From Tabrizicola soli (GTDB taxonomy: Bacteria; Pseudomonadota; Alphaproteobacteria; Rhodobacterales; Rhodobacteraceae): a stretch of DNA of 64,000 bases. Each line of letters starts with the position of its first letter. Position 1 is the first letter of the stretch. The notes under the pieces were generated by a model. It had not been told where the DNA came from and ran no database searches. It was given only the letters and a program-made list of their open reading frames with translations. A program made the position numbers and the translations under genes. The stretch spans positions 1 through 64,000 of the forward strand of contig NZ_JAEACP010000010.1 of assembly GCF_015999335.1 (NCBI RefSeq). Reading direction: 5' to 3'. Below, piece by piece: positions 9,261 through 18,103 of this stretch.

Positions 9261-9288
9261 AAAGGCCGGACCATCGGGTCCGGCCTTT
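9261..9288. terminator. Bidirectional rho-independent terminator
   Basis: AAAGGCCGGACC (9261-9272) pairs perfectly with GGTCCGGCCTTT (9277-9288) around an ATCG tetraloop. The A-run on one side and T-run on the other allow termination both ways, fitting the convergent sulfotransferase (plus) and outer-membrane gene (minus). Confidence 0.9.
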
Positions 9289-9310
9289 CGCTTCCCGGCA
9301 AGCCGGAAGA

Positions 9311-9922
9311 TCAGAAGTGGAACGCACCGCGCAGCGAGACCTGCTGGTGATTGGTGGTGATGTCACCGTCCGAGCTGTCGTAGCTGTCGACGTTCCGGCC
9401 CATGAGCTCGAGGCCGATCGAGAACGCCTCGCTTACCTTCATTTCGGCGCCGAGGCCGTAGTTGTAGCCGGTGAAGCTGTAGTCGCCGTAATACATGGCG
9501 ACGTTGCCCGAGCTCATCCCGGCGAAGCCGTAGAGAAGAATCGGCTTGCCGCCGGCGGCAACCTGGGTCCCGACCTTGGCCTTCAGGTCGATGACGTTCT
9601 TGATCGAGTAGGTGTCGTAGCTGGACCCGTCGTCGTCATCACCGCCCGTTTCGCCCTGGAAGGCAAGTTCGGCACCGACCACCAAGCCGCTGGCCATCGA
9701 CTGGTTGTAGCCGACGAACATGCCCGGCGTGCCGTGCTTTTCAAGCTTGTACTGGTCGCTGGTGTAGCCGATCGGGGTATCGCCCGAGAGCATGCCGACC
9801 GACACACCCATGTAGAAGCCGTCGAAATCCTGCGCCTGTGCGGCCCCGGCCATCAAGGCAACGGCTGATGCCATGCCAGTCGTTGTAAGCGTTGCCTTTT
9901 CGAAAGTGTTCATGGTTCGCAT
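9311..9922 (-). CDS. Outer-membrane beta-barrel protein (OmpA/Omp25-like porin fold)
   Basis: 203 aa. A signal peptide (ATLTTTGMASAVALMAGAAQA) is cleaved before QDFDGFYMG. The mature part alternates polar and aromatic residues in short strands (YMGVSVGML, GMFVGYNQ, LVVGAELAF, PILLYGFAGM, YNYGLGAEMKV) and ends LRGAFHF, with the terminal Phe needed for BAM-dependent insertion. The length and eight-strand pattern match small Omp25/RopB-like barrels. Start at 9922 because AAGGAT lies upstream at suitable distance; an ATG three codons later is possible. A single-gene unit ending at the shared terminator. Function is probably envelope structure or adhesion. Confidence 0.8.
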   Translation of the reverse strand: MRTMNTFEKATLTTTGMASAVALMAGAAQAQDFDGFYMGVSVGMLSGDTPIGYTSDQYKLEKHGTPGMFVGYNQSMASGLVVGAELAFQGETGGDDDDGSSYDTYSIKNVIDLKAKVGTQVAAGGKPILLYGFAGMSSGNVAMYYGDYSFTGYNYGLGAEMKVSEAFSIGLELMGRNVDSYDSSDGDITTNHQQVSLRGAFHF

Positions 9923-10211
9923 TCTACAGATCCTTCAACTGTCCCAAGTTTCTTTTTTTGCCGACAAAGGTAGTCAGAGAGGGCGACTGAAACGGGATGG
10001 CCTTGGTAAACAGGCGATCCAGACTGTCCAGCCGCAAACTTCACTCGCCATCCTTTTGACCGCGACGCTGTTCTTCAAATGCCTTTGCGTCAAGTTCTAT
10101 TGCGAAGCCGGCCGCTGGTGACGCTGAACCAGAAGAAGAAATCTGCACATAGTTGCATTCTTTCTACACTCGCCATGCGTCCGGCTTCTTGATTCCCAAC
10201 AGCTTGCGGTA
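9923..10211. other. Intergenic region without a recognised gene
   Basis: Nothing convincing is seen here beyond the upstream region of the outer-membrane gene. A short plus-strand frame (9873-10121) mostly overlaps that gene and has no family features. The stretch is visibly more AT-rich than its surroundings and could hold the barrel gene's promoter. Confidence 0.5.
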
Positions 10212-11678
10212 TTAGTCAGCCGACTCCGCCGCGCGTGCGGCGGCCTCCAGGATCAGCGATTTGCAGGTTTCACGGTCGGGGGATCCATCGGGCAGTCTTG
10301 GCAGGTCTGCAATCGGTCGGATCACGGCCGGGGTCAGCCGGGCGCCCAGAACCTCGGTGCAGCGCTGACGGGCGCGCTCGACGACCTGCGGGCGGTTCAC
10401 GTCCCCGTCGAACACGGCGAAGGCGATCAGCCTGCCCTCGGCCTCTGGCTTCGGGCTGGGAAAGACCACCGCCTCGCGGATGCCATCCACCGACGCAAGA
10501 ACCCGGTCGATGCCGGGCAGGCCGATCTTGGAACCTTCGGCATTGACGAATTCGCCGGCGCGCGGCCGGATCACCAGCGCGCCGTCTTCACCCCACAGGC
10601 CGCGGTCGCCGGGGTGGAACCAGCTGTCGCGGAAGGCGCGGGCGGTCGCCTCGGGCGCGTCCAGGTAGCCGGTCGCCATATAGGCGTTGCGGATGCGCAG
10701 TTCGCCCTCTTCGTCGGGGCCTGCCGGCGTGCCGTCGGCGCGCAGAATCTGGATGATGCTGTCACGCGGATGGGGTGTGCTGACCACCTCGCCCGAGGAA
10801 CTAAGCGTCTTGAAGTGGGAGAAGGTCTTGTTCGTCTCGGTGGCGCCGTAGGTATCGTCCACCCGTTCGAACGACCGCAGCAGCAGCGCTGCGTCGGCAT
10901 CCGAAAGACGTGCGCCCGAAACCTCGATCTCGGGAATGCGCGGCACCAGAACGCGGTCGGTGCACAGCGCCTTGGCTTGGGCCAGAGATCCGGTCACGCG
11001 GGTGACGCCGGCGCGCGCCCAGACCTCGGGATCTCGGCTGTCGACCAGGGTGGCGCCGTTCCAGAACGTGGCCAGCATGCGGGCAAGGAAGGGACGGCTA
11101 TCCGATGGAAACAGGGCGGCGATGCGTGCCTCATCGGGACGGAATTCGTCGGCCACGGCGGCCGAACGCCCGGCCATCATGCGCTGCGTCAGCGCGACGA
11201 ACTTGGGCAGGCCGGTGGTGCCCGAGGTATAGACGATCAGCCACGGGGCATCGGGACAACGTGCGTCATCCTCGGGCGACCAGGCGAGCCCTTCGGCCCG
11301 CACGGTCGCAGGCGACCAGCTGGCGTCGATCGCGACCGCGTGTCCGCTGTCCTCAGCTGCATCCGGCCCACGCAGCGCATGGGTCACATGGGGCAGGCCG
11401 GTCTGGTCCAGCGTGCCGACATTCTGCAGGAACCTCGCGCCCAACAGGGCGGTCGCCAGCACGACCGGCACTACCACTGCGGTGTCACGGCTGTTCAGAT
11501 GCACCGTCGCCTCTGGCCCGACGCCAAGACCGCGCAGGCGCAGGGCGAACGCCTCGGTCAGGGACATAAGCGCGCGGTAGGAAAACGCCTGGTCCGGGTA
11601 GACGATGGCCGGACGGTCGGGGGCCCGGGCGGCTATCGCGCGCAGCGCCGTTGCCGGATTGAGCGTGGACTCGAGCAT
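10212..11678 (-). CDS. Adenylate-forming (ANL) enzyme 1, A10 lysine missing
   Basis: 488 aa from ATG 11678 (GGAGAGGGAGAG upstream). An ANL superfamily protein: P-loop-like A3 YTSGTTGLPKF, A5 YGATETNKTF, A7 WFHPGDRGLW, and the hinge region RPRAGEFVNAEGSKIG. It would normally adenylate a carboxylate and pass it to CoA or a carrier. In the small C-terminal domain the expected NGK-type A10 motif reads LPDGSPDRE, so the catalytic lysine of the adenylation half-reaction appears to be Ser. It is third in a tight three-gene operon of paralogues, 31 bp after ligase 2. Either it performs only the second half-reaction or another function, or the lysine is supplied differently. Confidence 0.82.
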   Translation of the reverse strand: MLESTLNPATALRAIAARAPDRPAIVYPDQAFSYRALMSLTEAFALRLRGLGVGPEATVHLNSRDTAVVVPVVLATALLGARFLQNVGTLDQTGLPHVTHALRGPDAAEDSGHAVAIDASWSPATVRAEGLAWSPEDDARCPDAPWLIVYTSGTTGLPKFVALTQRMMAGRSAAVADEFRPDEARIAALFPSDSRPFLARMLATFWNGATLVDSRDPEVWARAGVTRVTGSLAQAKALCTDRVLVPRIPEIEVSGARLSDADAALLLRSFERVDDTYGATETNKTFSHFKTLSSSGEVVSTPHPRDSIIQILRADGTPAGPDEEGELRIRNAYMATGYLDAPEATARAFRDSWFHPGDRGLWGEDGALVIRPRAGEFVNAEGSKIGLPGIDRVLASVDGIREAVVFPSPKPEAEGRLIAFAVFDGDVNRPQVVERARQRCTEVLGARLTPAVIRPIADLPRLPDGSPDRETCKSLILEAAARAAESAD

Positions 11679-11709
11679 GGTCTCTCTCTCCCTCTCCTGC
11701 CTACTGCGG

Positions 11710-13164
11710 TTAAGGTGCGTCAAGCCCGACCCCAGCCGCCTTGAGATAGAACTCCCGGCAGGCGCTGCGTCGGGGAACGCCATCGGCGGTCAAGGGCAGC
11801 GCCGCAACGACCATGATCTCGCGCGGGGTACTATCTGGTCCCAGCACCTGCACGCAGGAGACACGGGCACGGGCCACGATGGCATCCGCCGTCGCGATGT
11901 CGTGCACTTGCAGCAGCGCAGCAAGCTCGTCCTGCCGATCCTCGGCTGGATGGCGGAATGCCACGGCCTGCACCACCCCCGGAACTGCCGCAAGAAGCTG
12001 GTCCACATCGGTCAGCGAGACCTTGCGCCCGCCCAGGTTGACCACGTCGTTGGCCCGCCCGATCACGTCCAGCCGCCCGTCTGGTCCCCAGGTGGCAAGA
12101 TCGCCGGGAAGGAACCAGCCATCCCGGAAGCTGCGCGCGGTCGCCGCGTCGTCGTCCACATAGCCGCTGGCCATGCAGGCCGTGCGGATGTGCACCGTCC
12201 CGATCTCGCCCTCGATGCAAGGTTGGCCATTCTCGTGCAGTATCTGGATCTCGGCCCCGGCGGGTTGGCCGCGGGTAACGACGGCGCGCCCCTCCAGTCT
12301 GCTGATGTTGACATGCGCCTTGATAGTCTCGCTGGAGCCGTAGACATCCTCGACCACGGTGAAGCTGTCGAGAAGCCGTCGGGTTTCCTCGGCCGAGAGC
12401 TTCGCCCCGCTGCACTGAAGGCGGGCGATTGGCGGGTCGATACGCCGGTTGCCCAGCCACTCACGCACCTGCCGCGGAGAGGCGCAGAGTAGCGTCACGT
12501 CCTGAGACTGCAGAAAGTCGATATCCATGCTGTCCACGATGGCGCAGCCGCTCAGAAGGGCAGCGGCGGCACGGATCAGGAAGGGCCGCGATCCGCTATG
12601 GAACAGCGCCGCCATGCGCGTTCGCTGGGGTTCGAACTCGGACATGACGGCGTGCACGCGGCGATGCACCAGCGCCTGTGACAAGCGCATGAACTTCGGC
12701 CGCCCGGTGGTACCCGATGATTGAACGATCCAGGCAGCAGCGTCGGGCCCAGCGTATCCCGACCAGGAAGCGCCGCCATGGGTAGAGCCGGAGCCCGAAC
12801 GTGGCGACCAGGTTTCATCCAGTACCAGAAAGGGCATCCCGGGCATCCCTGCCGCCTCGGGCGAGCGCAGAAAATGCGTTGGCCGCAGCGCCGGAACCTG
12901 CATCAGATGGGGGTCCAGCGTCACAAACTCTGCCCCGACCAGGGCCGAAGCGAACATGGTGCAGATCGCAACTATTCGGTCAGTGGTTTCAAGAGCCACA
13001 CGCGCGTGCTGATCGATGCCCGCCTCGGCCATGCGGCAGGCGAAGCAATCGACCAGTTGCCAGAGCTTGCCAAAGGGCAGGGTCAAGTCGGCGGCGATCA
13101 GCGCCGGCAAGTCGGGCGTGGCGGCAGCGCGAGCGCGCAGGTCGAGAGCGATATTTGCCTGCAT
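11710..13164 (-). CDS. Adenylate-forming (ANL) enzyme 2, A10 lysine missing
   Basis: 484 aa. Start ATG 13164 lies two bases after the stop of ligase 3, so translation is coupled. Core motifs are QSSGTTGRPKF (A3), YGSSETIKAH (A5), WFLPGDLATWG (A7), IGRANDVVNLGGRKVS (A8) and LADVDQLL-type docking helices. At A10 it reads LTADGVPRRS, where a catalytic lysine is expected after Gly. The N-terminal ~130 residues are shorter and more divergent than in typical acyl-CoA ligases. Similar spacing and shared idiosyncrasies (SRPFL after the A3 region) show it arose by duplication with its neighbours. Substrate unknown; no carrier protein gene is visible nearby. Confidence 0.82.
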   Translation of the reverse strand: MQANIALDLRARAAATPDLPALIAADLTLPFGKLWQLVDCFACRMAEAGIDQHARVALETTDRIVAICTMFASALVGAEFVTLDPHLMQVPALRPTHFLRSPEAAGMPGMPFLVLDETWSPRSGSGSTHGGASWSGYAGPDAAAWIVQSSGTTGRPKFMRLSQALVHRRVHAVMSEFEPQRTRMAALFHSGSRPFLIRAAAALLSGCAIVDSMDIDFLQSQDVTLLCASPRQVREWLGNRRIDPPIARLQCSGAKLSAEETRRLLDSFTVVEDVYGSSETIKAHVNISRLEGRAVVTRGQPAGAEIQILHENGQPCIEGEIGTVHIRTACMASGYVDDDAATARSFRDGWFLPGDLATWGPDGRLDVIGRANDVVNLGGRKVSLTDVDQLLAAVPGVVQAVAFRHPAEDRQDELAALLQVHDIATADAIVARARVSCVQVLGPDSTPREIMVVAALPLTADGVPRRSACREFYLKAAGVGLDAP

Positions 13165-13166
13165 GT

Positions 13167-14657
13167 TCAGCCCTGTTGCCGCTCCGCTGACAGAGTTGCG
13201 ACCTTCTCAAGGATCATCTTCTGTGCGACCGCCCGCAACGGCTTGCCGTTCTCGTTGCGGGGAATGGCGTCGATGGCGTGGATATTCCGTATCGGAAGCA
13301 TCACGCCAAACTTGTCGGTGATCGACTGGCGGATCCGCTCTATGCAGTCGGCACGATTGACCAGCGGGTCGAACTTGACAAAGGCCAGCAACTCATCAGC
13401 AGCACCGGCCTTAGGATTCTTGAAGCAGATCGCCTCCTGCACGCCGGGCACGACCGACATCATCAGGTCGATCAGAGTTGCATAGACCTTGACGCCGCCG
13501 ACCGACATCAGATCGTCCTCGCGACCGATGACCTCGAGTGCGCCGCGCGGTGTCCAATGGCCGATATCGCCGGGATAAAACCAGCCGTCGCGGAAAACCT
13601 TCGCCGTCTGATCGGGCTGACCGATGTATCCCGGTACCATATAACCGTTGCGCACACGGACCGTGCCGGTCACTTCGACCGGACAGGGCTGTCCATTCCG
13701 GTCCACGACCTGTACCTCGCTGTCCAGTGGCCGCCCGATGCGCAGGATCGTCCCGTCCGGTCCGCGTTCGATCAACGTGGCGAATGTCTTGTTCGTCTCG
13801 CTGGCGCCATAGATGTCGATTACAGTCTTGAAATGGTCCAGGAGCACGGCGGCGTCCGGCTCCGATAGACGACCGCCGCTAGTTTCGATGCGTTGGAACT
13901 TGCGCGCGGGCTCGACGCTGCGGAAGAATTCCGCTGCCTGTAGCGGAGAACCGCAGATATAATTGACGCCGCATCGCCGCCACTGCGCAAGATCCGCTCC
14001 GGTCACGATGGTGCAGGCGTTCAGCAAGGCTCCAATCGCTCGGGCCTGGAAGGGCCTCGAGGTGGCGGAAAAGAGCATGGCAACGGTCGTGGCGGCATGC
14101 GGGAAGTCGCCCGCGATGGCAGCCGTGCGATTCAGGACTATCCGCTGGCTGAGAGACAGGTACTTGGGCGTTCCCGTCGTACCCGAGGTGTGCTGAGCCA
14201 GCCAGGGAGCATCCAGATCGACGGGCTCGAACTCAGCCACAGAGAAATCGGCCTCCTGCTCCGGCTCCGGCCACCATGTCTCATCGATCAGATGGTATGT
14301 TCTGCGCCGTCCCTCATCCATTTCGGCTGATCGGAGAAAGAGCGTCGGTTGAAGAGCCTTTGTACGAGCGAGATTGGGCCCCGCGACTACAAACTGACTG
14401 CCCAGTAGCGCGCTCGCCAAAAGCGCAGCGATCGAAACGAGAGGATCAGACGTGTTCAGAGCTACAATGCCGTGTCGATTCACGCCAAGTTCTTTCATCC
14501 GCAGCGCAAAACGCCGGACAACAGACCAGAGCTCTCGATAGCTTACACCTGCTCCCCGCAGCACGATGGCTGGAAACTCAGGATGCCGACGCGCCACCTC
14601 ACAGAAGCAAGCGCCGATTCCTTTGTCCTTTTCCACTCTCAATCCTGATGTTGGCAT
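13167..14657 (-). CDS. Adenylate-forming (ANL) enzyme 3, motifs intact
   Basis: 496 aa from ATG 14657 (MPTSGLRVEKDKG); upstream frame extension to 14741 has no support and the ribosome site is weak. It keeps the full set: HTSGTTGTPKY (A3), YGASETNKTF (A5), WFYPGDIGHW (A7), IGREDDLMSVGGVKVY (A8), and a canonical A10 IPRNENGKPLR with lysine. So this is probably the member that actually activates a carboxylic acid with ATP. It is first of the three-ligase run and lies 116 bp downstream of the decarboxylase gene on the same strand. Its base composition looks less GC-rich than its neighbours, suggesting a separate origin. Acid and acceptor unknown. Confidence 0.84.
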   Translation of the reverse strand: MPTSGLRVEKDKGIGACFCEVARRHPEFPAIVLRGAGVSYRELWSVVRRFALRMKELGVNRHGIVALNTSDPLVSIAALLASALLGSQFVVAGPNLARTKALQPTLFLRSAEMDEGRRRTYHLIDETWWPEPEQEADFSVAEFEPVDLDAPWLAQHTSGTTGTPKYLSLSQRIVLNRTAAIAGDFPHAATTVAMLFSATSRPFQARAIGALLNACTIVTGADLAQWRRCGVNYICGSPLQAAEFFRSVEPARKFQRIETSGGRLSEPDAAVLLDHFKTVIDIYGASETNKTFATLIERGPDGTILRIGRPLDSEVQVVDRNGQPCPVEVTGTVRVRNGYMVPGYIGQPDQTAKVFRDGWFYPGDIGHWTPRGALEVIGREDDLMSVGGVKVYATLIDLMMSVVPGVQEAICFKNPKAGAADELLAFVKFDPLVNRADCIERIRQSITDKFGVMLPIRNIHAIDAIPRNENGKPLRAVAQKMILEKVATLSAERQQG

Positions 14658-14773
14658 CCGTTGCCGCCTGATGCGATGACCTTTCGAGACTGTCAGGTGG
14701 CATGTTGTCGACAGCTGAAACCAATTTTCGCAGATCATCACAGTGGTTGCAGAGTGTCAACGTGGCCTGCCCC

Positions 14774-16420
14774 TTACGGGTGGCGACGAAGGGCTTCCGT
14801 CTGCCCCGACAAGCCGGGCGTCAGACTGCGGCGCAGCCGGTCGTCGTAGAGGACCATCGTGCACGCGCCCCGCCCCGCCGCGGCGACGAGTTCGGCGCGC
14901 AGGGCATCGCCGGTTGCCACTTCGGTCACGGTCCAGCCGCAGGCGCGGGCGATCGCAGCAAGGTCGGGGGTCAGTATGTCCACACCGAGCGGAGGCACGT
15001 TCTGCGCCAGCATGGCCGACTTGATCTCGCCATAGCCCTTGTTGTCGTAAAGCATCAGGATGACCGGGGCCTTCGCCTCGATTGCGCTGGTCAGCTCGGC
15101 AAGCGAGAATTGCAGCCCGCCGTCGCCTGAAAGCGCGATCACCGGGCGGCCTTCGGCCAGGGCGGCGCCGATGGCGGCAGGCAGGCCATAGCCAAGTGTG
15201 CCGTATCCGGTGGCCGAGTTGAAATAGCCGCCCGGACGCGCGGCGGCAAAGCCCATGTTCCCGGCATAGACCGCCTGGGTCGAATCCCCCACGATCAGCG
15301 TGCCCGGCAGCGTGTCGCGCACAAGGCCCAACAACTCGAGGTCGTGGCGCAGCATCTCCGGCAGGGCCGCAAGCCCGGCTTGGGCCGCGGCGGCCCGCGC
15401 CGCACCGTCCCCCGGTGTCCGTGCCGGGATCGCAGCCCGGAGCGCCTCGGCCCCCAGGGCGGCATCCCCGACGATCCCGAGAGCCGGGACCGGGCCGCAC
15501 ATCACCTGCGCAGGGTCGATGTCCAAGCGGATAAAGGTGCCAGACAGGCGGAAACCGCCGTCCTCGTACATGTCGTAATCGGTCGGCCCCATCTCGGTGC
15601 CGATGGCGAGCACCACGTCCGCCCCGGCGACCAGCGCCCGGGTGGCGGGCATCGAGGCGGTCAGGGTCACGGCAAGCGGATGGCCCGGCGGCAGGATGCC
15701 GCGGCCGTTCGTCGTCATCACCAGCGGTGCGTCCAGCGCCTCGGCCAGCGCAGGCAGGGCGGACGCGCGGGTGGCGCCGCCCCCGGCCAGGATCACCGGC
15801 GCCTTCGCAGCCGACAGAAGCTCGACCGCCCTGGCGATCCGCGCGGGGTCGGGTGCCGGGCGCGACAGGCGGGCGGCGCGGTCCGGCAGCGGCAGGTGGC
15901 CGGCGGGCGCAAGCATCACGTCGATCGGCAGTTCCAGATGCACCGGACGCGGGCGGGCGCTGTCGAAGACGGCGAAAGCCTGCGCCAGGGCCGGGGCCAG
16001 TTCCTCGGGCCGGTGGATGGTGCGGCTGAAGGCGGCAACCCCCGCAACCATTGCCTGCTGGTTCGGCAGTTCGTGCAACCAGCCCTCGCCCGAGCCCATG
16101 CGGCCATGCGCGTTGACGGTCGAGATCACCAGCATCGGCACCGAATCGCCATAGGCCTGACCCATGGCGGTCAGGATATTGGTCATGCCGGGGCCGGAGA
16201 TGATGAAGCAGACGCCGGGTCGGCCCGAGGCGCGGGCATAGCCGTCGGCCATGAAGCCCGCGCCCTGTTCGTGGCGCGGCGTGACATGGCGGATGCCGCT
16301 GCCGGAAAGCCCGCGGTAAAGCTCGATCGTATGGACGCCGGGAATGCCGAACACGCACTCCACGCCGTAGGCGCGCAGCAGATGGGTCAGATAGACCCCG
16401 GTCGAGATTTCAGTGGTCAT
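14774..16420 (-). CDS. aruI: Thiamine-diphosphate decarboxylase, 5-guanidino-2-oxopentanoate decarboxylase-like (AruI family)
   Basis: 548 aa; ATG 16420 has GGAAGGAAGG upstream and overlaps the permease stop (ATGA). It has the three-domain layout of acetolactate-synthase relatives: the N-terminal pyrimidine domain with catalytic Glu51 in RHEQGAGFMADGYAR, the central domain, and the C-terminal diphosphate domain with GDGGLQFS and DNKGYG (around residues 440-475). The opening FGIPGVHTIELYRGL and SGSGIRHV strongly recall AruI of the Pseudomonas arginine-transaminase route, which converts 5-guanidino-2-oxopentanoate to 4-guanidinobutanal. The neighbouring polyamine-type importer and guanidino-hydrolase support that. 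Other 2-oxoacid substrates remain possible. Confidence 0.8.
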   Translation of the reverse strand: MTTEISTGVYLTHLLRAYGVECVFGIPGVHTIELYRGLSGSGIRHVTPRHEQGAGFMADGYARASGRPGVCFIISGPGMTNILTAMGQAYGDSVPMLVISTVNAHGRMGSGEGWLHELPNQQAMVAGVAAFSRTIHRPEELAPALAQAFAVFDSARPRPVHLELPIDVMLAPAGHLPLPDRAARLSRPAPDPARIARAVELLSAAKAPVILAGGGATRASALPALAEALDAPLVMTTNGRGILPPGHPLAVTLTASMPATRALVAGADVVLAIGTEMGPTDYDMYEDGGFRLSGTFIRLDIDPAQVMCGPVPALGIVGDAALGAEALRAAIPARTPGDGAARAAAAQAGLAALPEMLRHDLELLGLVRDTLPGTLIVGDSTQAVYAGNMGFAAARPGGYFNSATGYGTLGYGLPAAIGAALAEGRPVIALSGDGGLQFSLAELTSAIEAKAPVILMLYDNKGYGEIKSAMLAQNVPPLGVDILTPDLAAIARACGWTVTEVATGDALRAELVAAAGRGACTMVLYDDRLRRSLTPGLSGQTEALRRHP

Positions 16421-17232
16421 CGGGCCTTCCTTCCGGTTGCGCGCCATTGCCAGAGGGTCTTGCCCAGGACGACCGTCACCACGATGACGATCAGCACGAC
16501 CGAGATTGCGGCAATCGCCGGGTCGATATTGTCGCGCAGCCCCATCCACATCAGCCGCGGCAGGGTCACCGCATCGACCGAGGTGATGAACAGCGTCACG
16601 CCGATCTCCTCCCAGGACAGCACGAAGGTCAGGAACAGCGCGGTGAGCAGGGTGAATCGGATATTCGGCAGGATGATGCGGAAGACCCGCGTGCCGATCC
16701 CCGCCCCCATCGAGCGCGCGGCCAGGTCGATCCGTCGGTCGAGCTGCGACAGCGCGACCGAGATCAGCACCACCGCAAAGGGCGCGATCATCACCGCGTG
16801 GGCCAGCGCCACCCCGGCCCAGGTGTCATAGGCGACAAGGTCGTTCACCTTGCTGAGCGTGGTGAGGAAGAAATACAGCGTCAGCGCCGAGACCACCGGG
16901 GGCGCGACCATCGGCAGAAGCGCAAGCCCCATCAGCACCCCGGCAAAGCGCGGCTTCAGCATCCAGATCCCCAGGCTGAAAGCGGCGGCAAGCGCCGTGG
17001 CGACCAGCGAGGCGACGACGCCGATGCGGATCGACAGCCAGATACCCTGCGCCCAGGCGGGGTTCTCGATCAGCGCACGATAGTGACGCAGCGACCATTC
17101 GCCATCCGGAACCGCAAGATATCGGGTGGGCGTGAAGCTGACCGGGATCACGGCGACCAGTGGCATCAGCAGGAAGACCGCGATCAGCGCGGCCAGCGTG
17201 GTGGCCAGAAGGCCCGGACGAAGCTGGATCAT
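16417..17232 (-). CDS. ABC transporter permease, polyamine-type (PotC-like)
   Basis: 271 aa starting MIQLRPGLL at 17232, overlapping the preceding permease by four bases (ATGA). It has six hydrophobic segments: a first near residues 10-32 (TLAALIAVFLLMPLVAVIPVSF), then five in the binding-protein-dependent transport core. The cytoplasmic EAA-like loop is LAARSMGAGIGTRVFRIILPNI around 170-190. Together with the previous gene it forms the heterodimeric channel of a spermidine/putrescine-type importer. A longer open frame upstream is only overlap with the neighbouring gene. Confidence 0.88.
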   Translation of the reverse strand: MIQLRPGLLATTLAALIAVFLLMPLVAVIPVSFTPTRYLAVPDGEWSLRHYRALIENPAWAQGIWLSIRIGVVASLVATALAAAFSLGIWMLKPRFAGVLMGLALLPMVAPPVVSALTLYFFLTTLSKVNDLVAYDTWAGVALAHAVMIAPFAVVLISVALSQLDRRIDLAARSMGAGIGTRVFRIILPNIRFTLLTALFLTFVLSWEEIGVTLFITSVDAVTLPRLMWMGLRDNIDPAIAAISVVLIVIVVTVVLGKTLWQWRATGRKAR

Positions 17233-18041
17233 CGCGCGGCCCCCCTGTTCTGCCGCATCATCACGCCCAGGAGCAGGCCGACCGTCACCATCAGGATGAC
17301 GCTGATCGCCGCGCCAAGACCCCAGTCCGGACTTTGGAAGATGCGCAGGTAGATAAGCTCGGCCACCATCACGCTGCGTCCGCCACCAAGGATCGCCGGG
17401 GTCACGAAGAAGCCAAGCGCGAAGACGAAGACCAGCAGCGCCGCGCCGAGAACGCCGTTCTTCGTCATCGGCAGGAAGATCTGCCAGAAGATGCGCGTCC
17501 GCGATGCCCCCATGCCGCGCGCGGCCAGAAGCACGCGCTCGTCCACGCTGCGCATGGCGGTGGCCAACGGGAAGGCGGCGAAGGGGATCAGGAAATGCAC
17601 CATGCCGACCACGACGCCGAATTCGTTGCGCACCAGCGTAAGCGGCTCGGACAGGAAGCCCAGCGATTGCAGCCAGCCGTTGATGATGCCCTTGTTCGAC
17701 AGAAGCGCCAGCCAGCCGAAGGCGCGGGTCAGGACAGAGATCCAGAACGGGATCATGATGCAAAGCTCGACCAGGGTGCGCGCAGTCCTGCCGCCACGCA
17801 CCCAGATCAGCGTCAGCGCGTAGGCGGCGGCCACTGCGATCACCGTCACGACCGCGCAGATCCGCACGGTGCGCCAGATCACCCCCAGCACCAGCGGATC
17901 GCTCAGTGCCGCGTGATACTGGCCGAAGCCGGGCTCAGGCAGGGTGACGCTCCAGCGCATCACGCCGAGAAAGGGCAGAAGATAGGCCGCGCCCAGAAGC
18001 ATCAGAAGCGGGCCAAGCAGCAGGACATGGCGGGCGGTCAT
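17229..18041 (-). CDS. ABC transporter permease, polyamine-type (PotB-like)
   Basis: 270 aa from ATG 18041 with CGGAG upstream. Six predicted membrane helices, the first VLLLGPLLMLLGAAYLLPFLGVM. The family loop AARGMGASRTRIFWQIFLPMT lies at ~180-200 and contacts the ATPase. It pairs with the PotC-like gene that follows. Order on the transcript is ATPase, binding protein, PotB-like, PotC-like, decarboxylase, which ties transport to the decarboxylase substrate. Confidence 0.88.
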   Translation of the reverse strand: MTARHVLLLGPLLMLLGAAYLLPFLGVMRWSVTLPEPGFGQYHAALSDPLVLGVIWRTVRICAVVTVIAVAAAYALTLIWVRGGRTARTLVELCIMIPFWISVLTRAFGWLALLSNKGIINGWLQSLGFLSEPLTLVRNEFGVVVGMVHFLIPFAAFPLATAMRSVDERVLLAARGMGASRTRIFWQIFLPMTKNGVLGAALLVFVFALGFFVTPAILGGGRSVMVAELIYLRIFQSPDWGLGAAISVILMVTVGLLLGVMMRQNRGAAR

Positions 18042-18103
18042 GCCGGAACTCCGGTCGGGTTGCCCCCCGACGGCACTCTGGCCGCAAGGGGGCAACGGAT
18101 TGG

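Noticed and set aside
9873-10121. A small 82-codon plus-strand gene
   Set aside because: It starts within the outer-membrane gene on the other strand, lacks a ribosome site and resembles nothing.
14690-14720. TTGTCGACA upstream of ligase 3 as a GntR operator
   Set aside because: It resembles the site near 55664 but is 40 kb away in an unrelated locus, and a single half-palindrome of this length occurs by chance.
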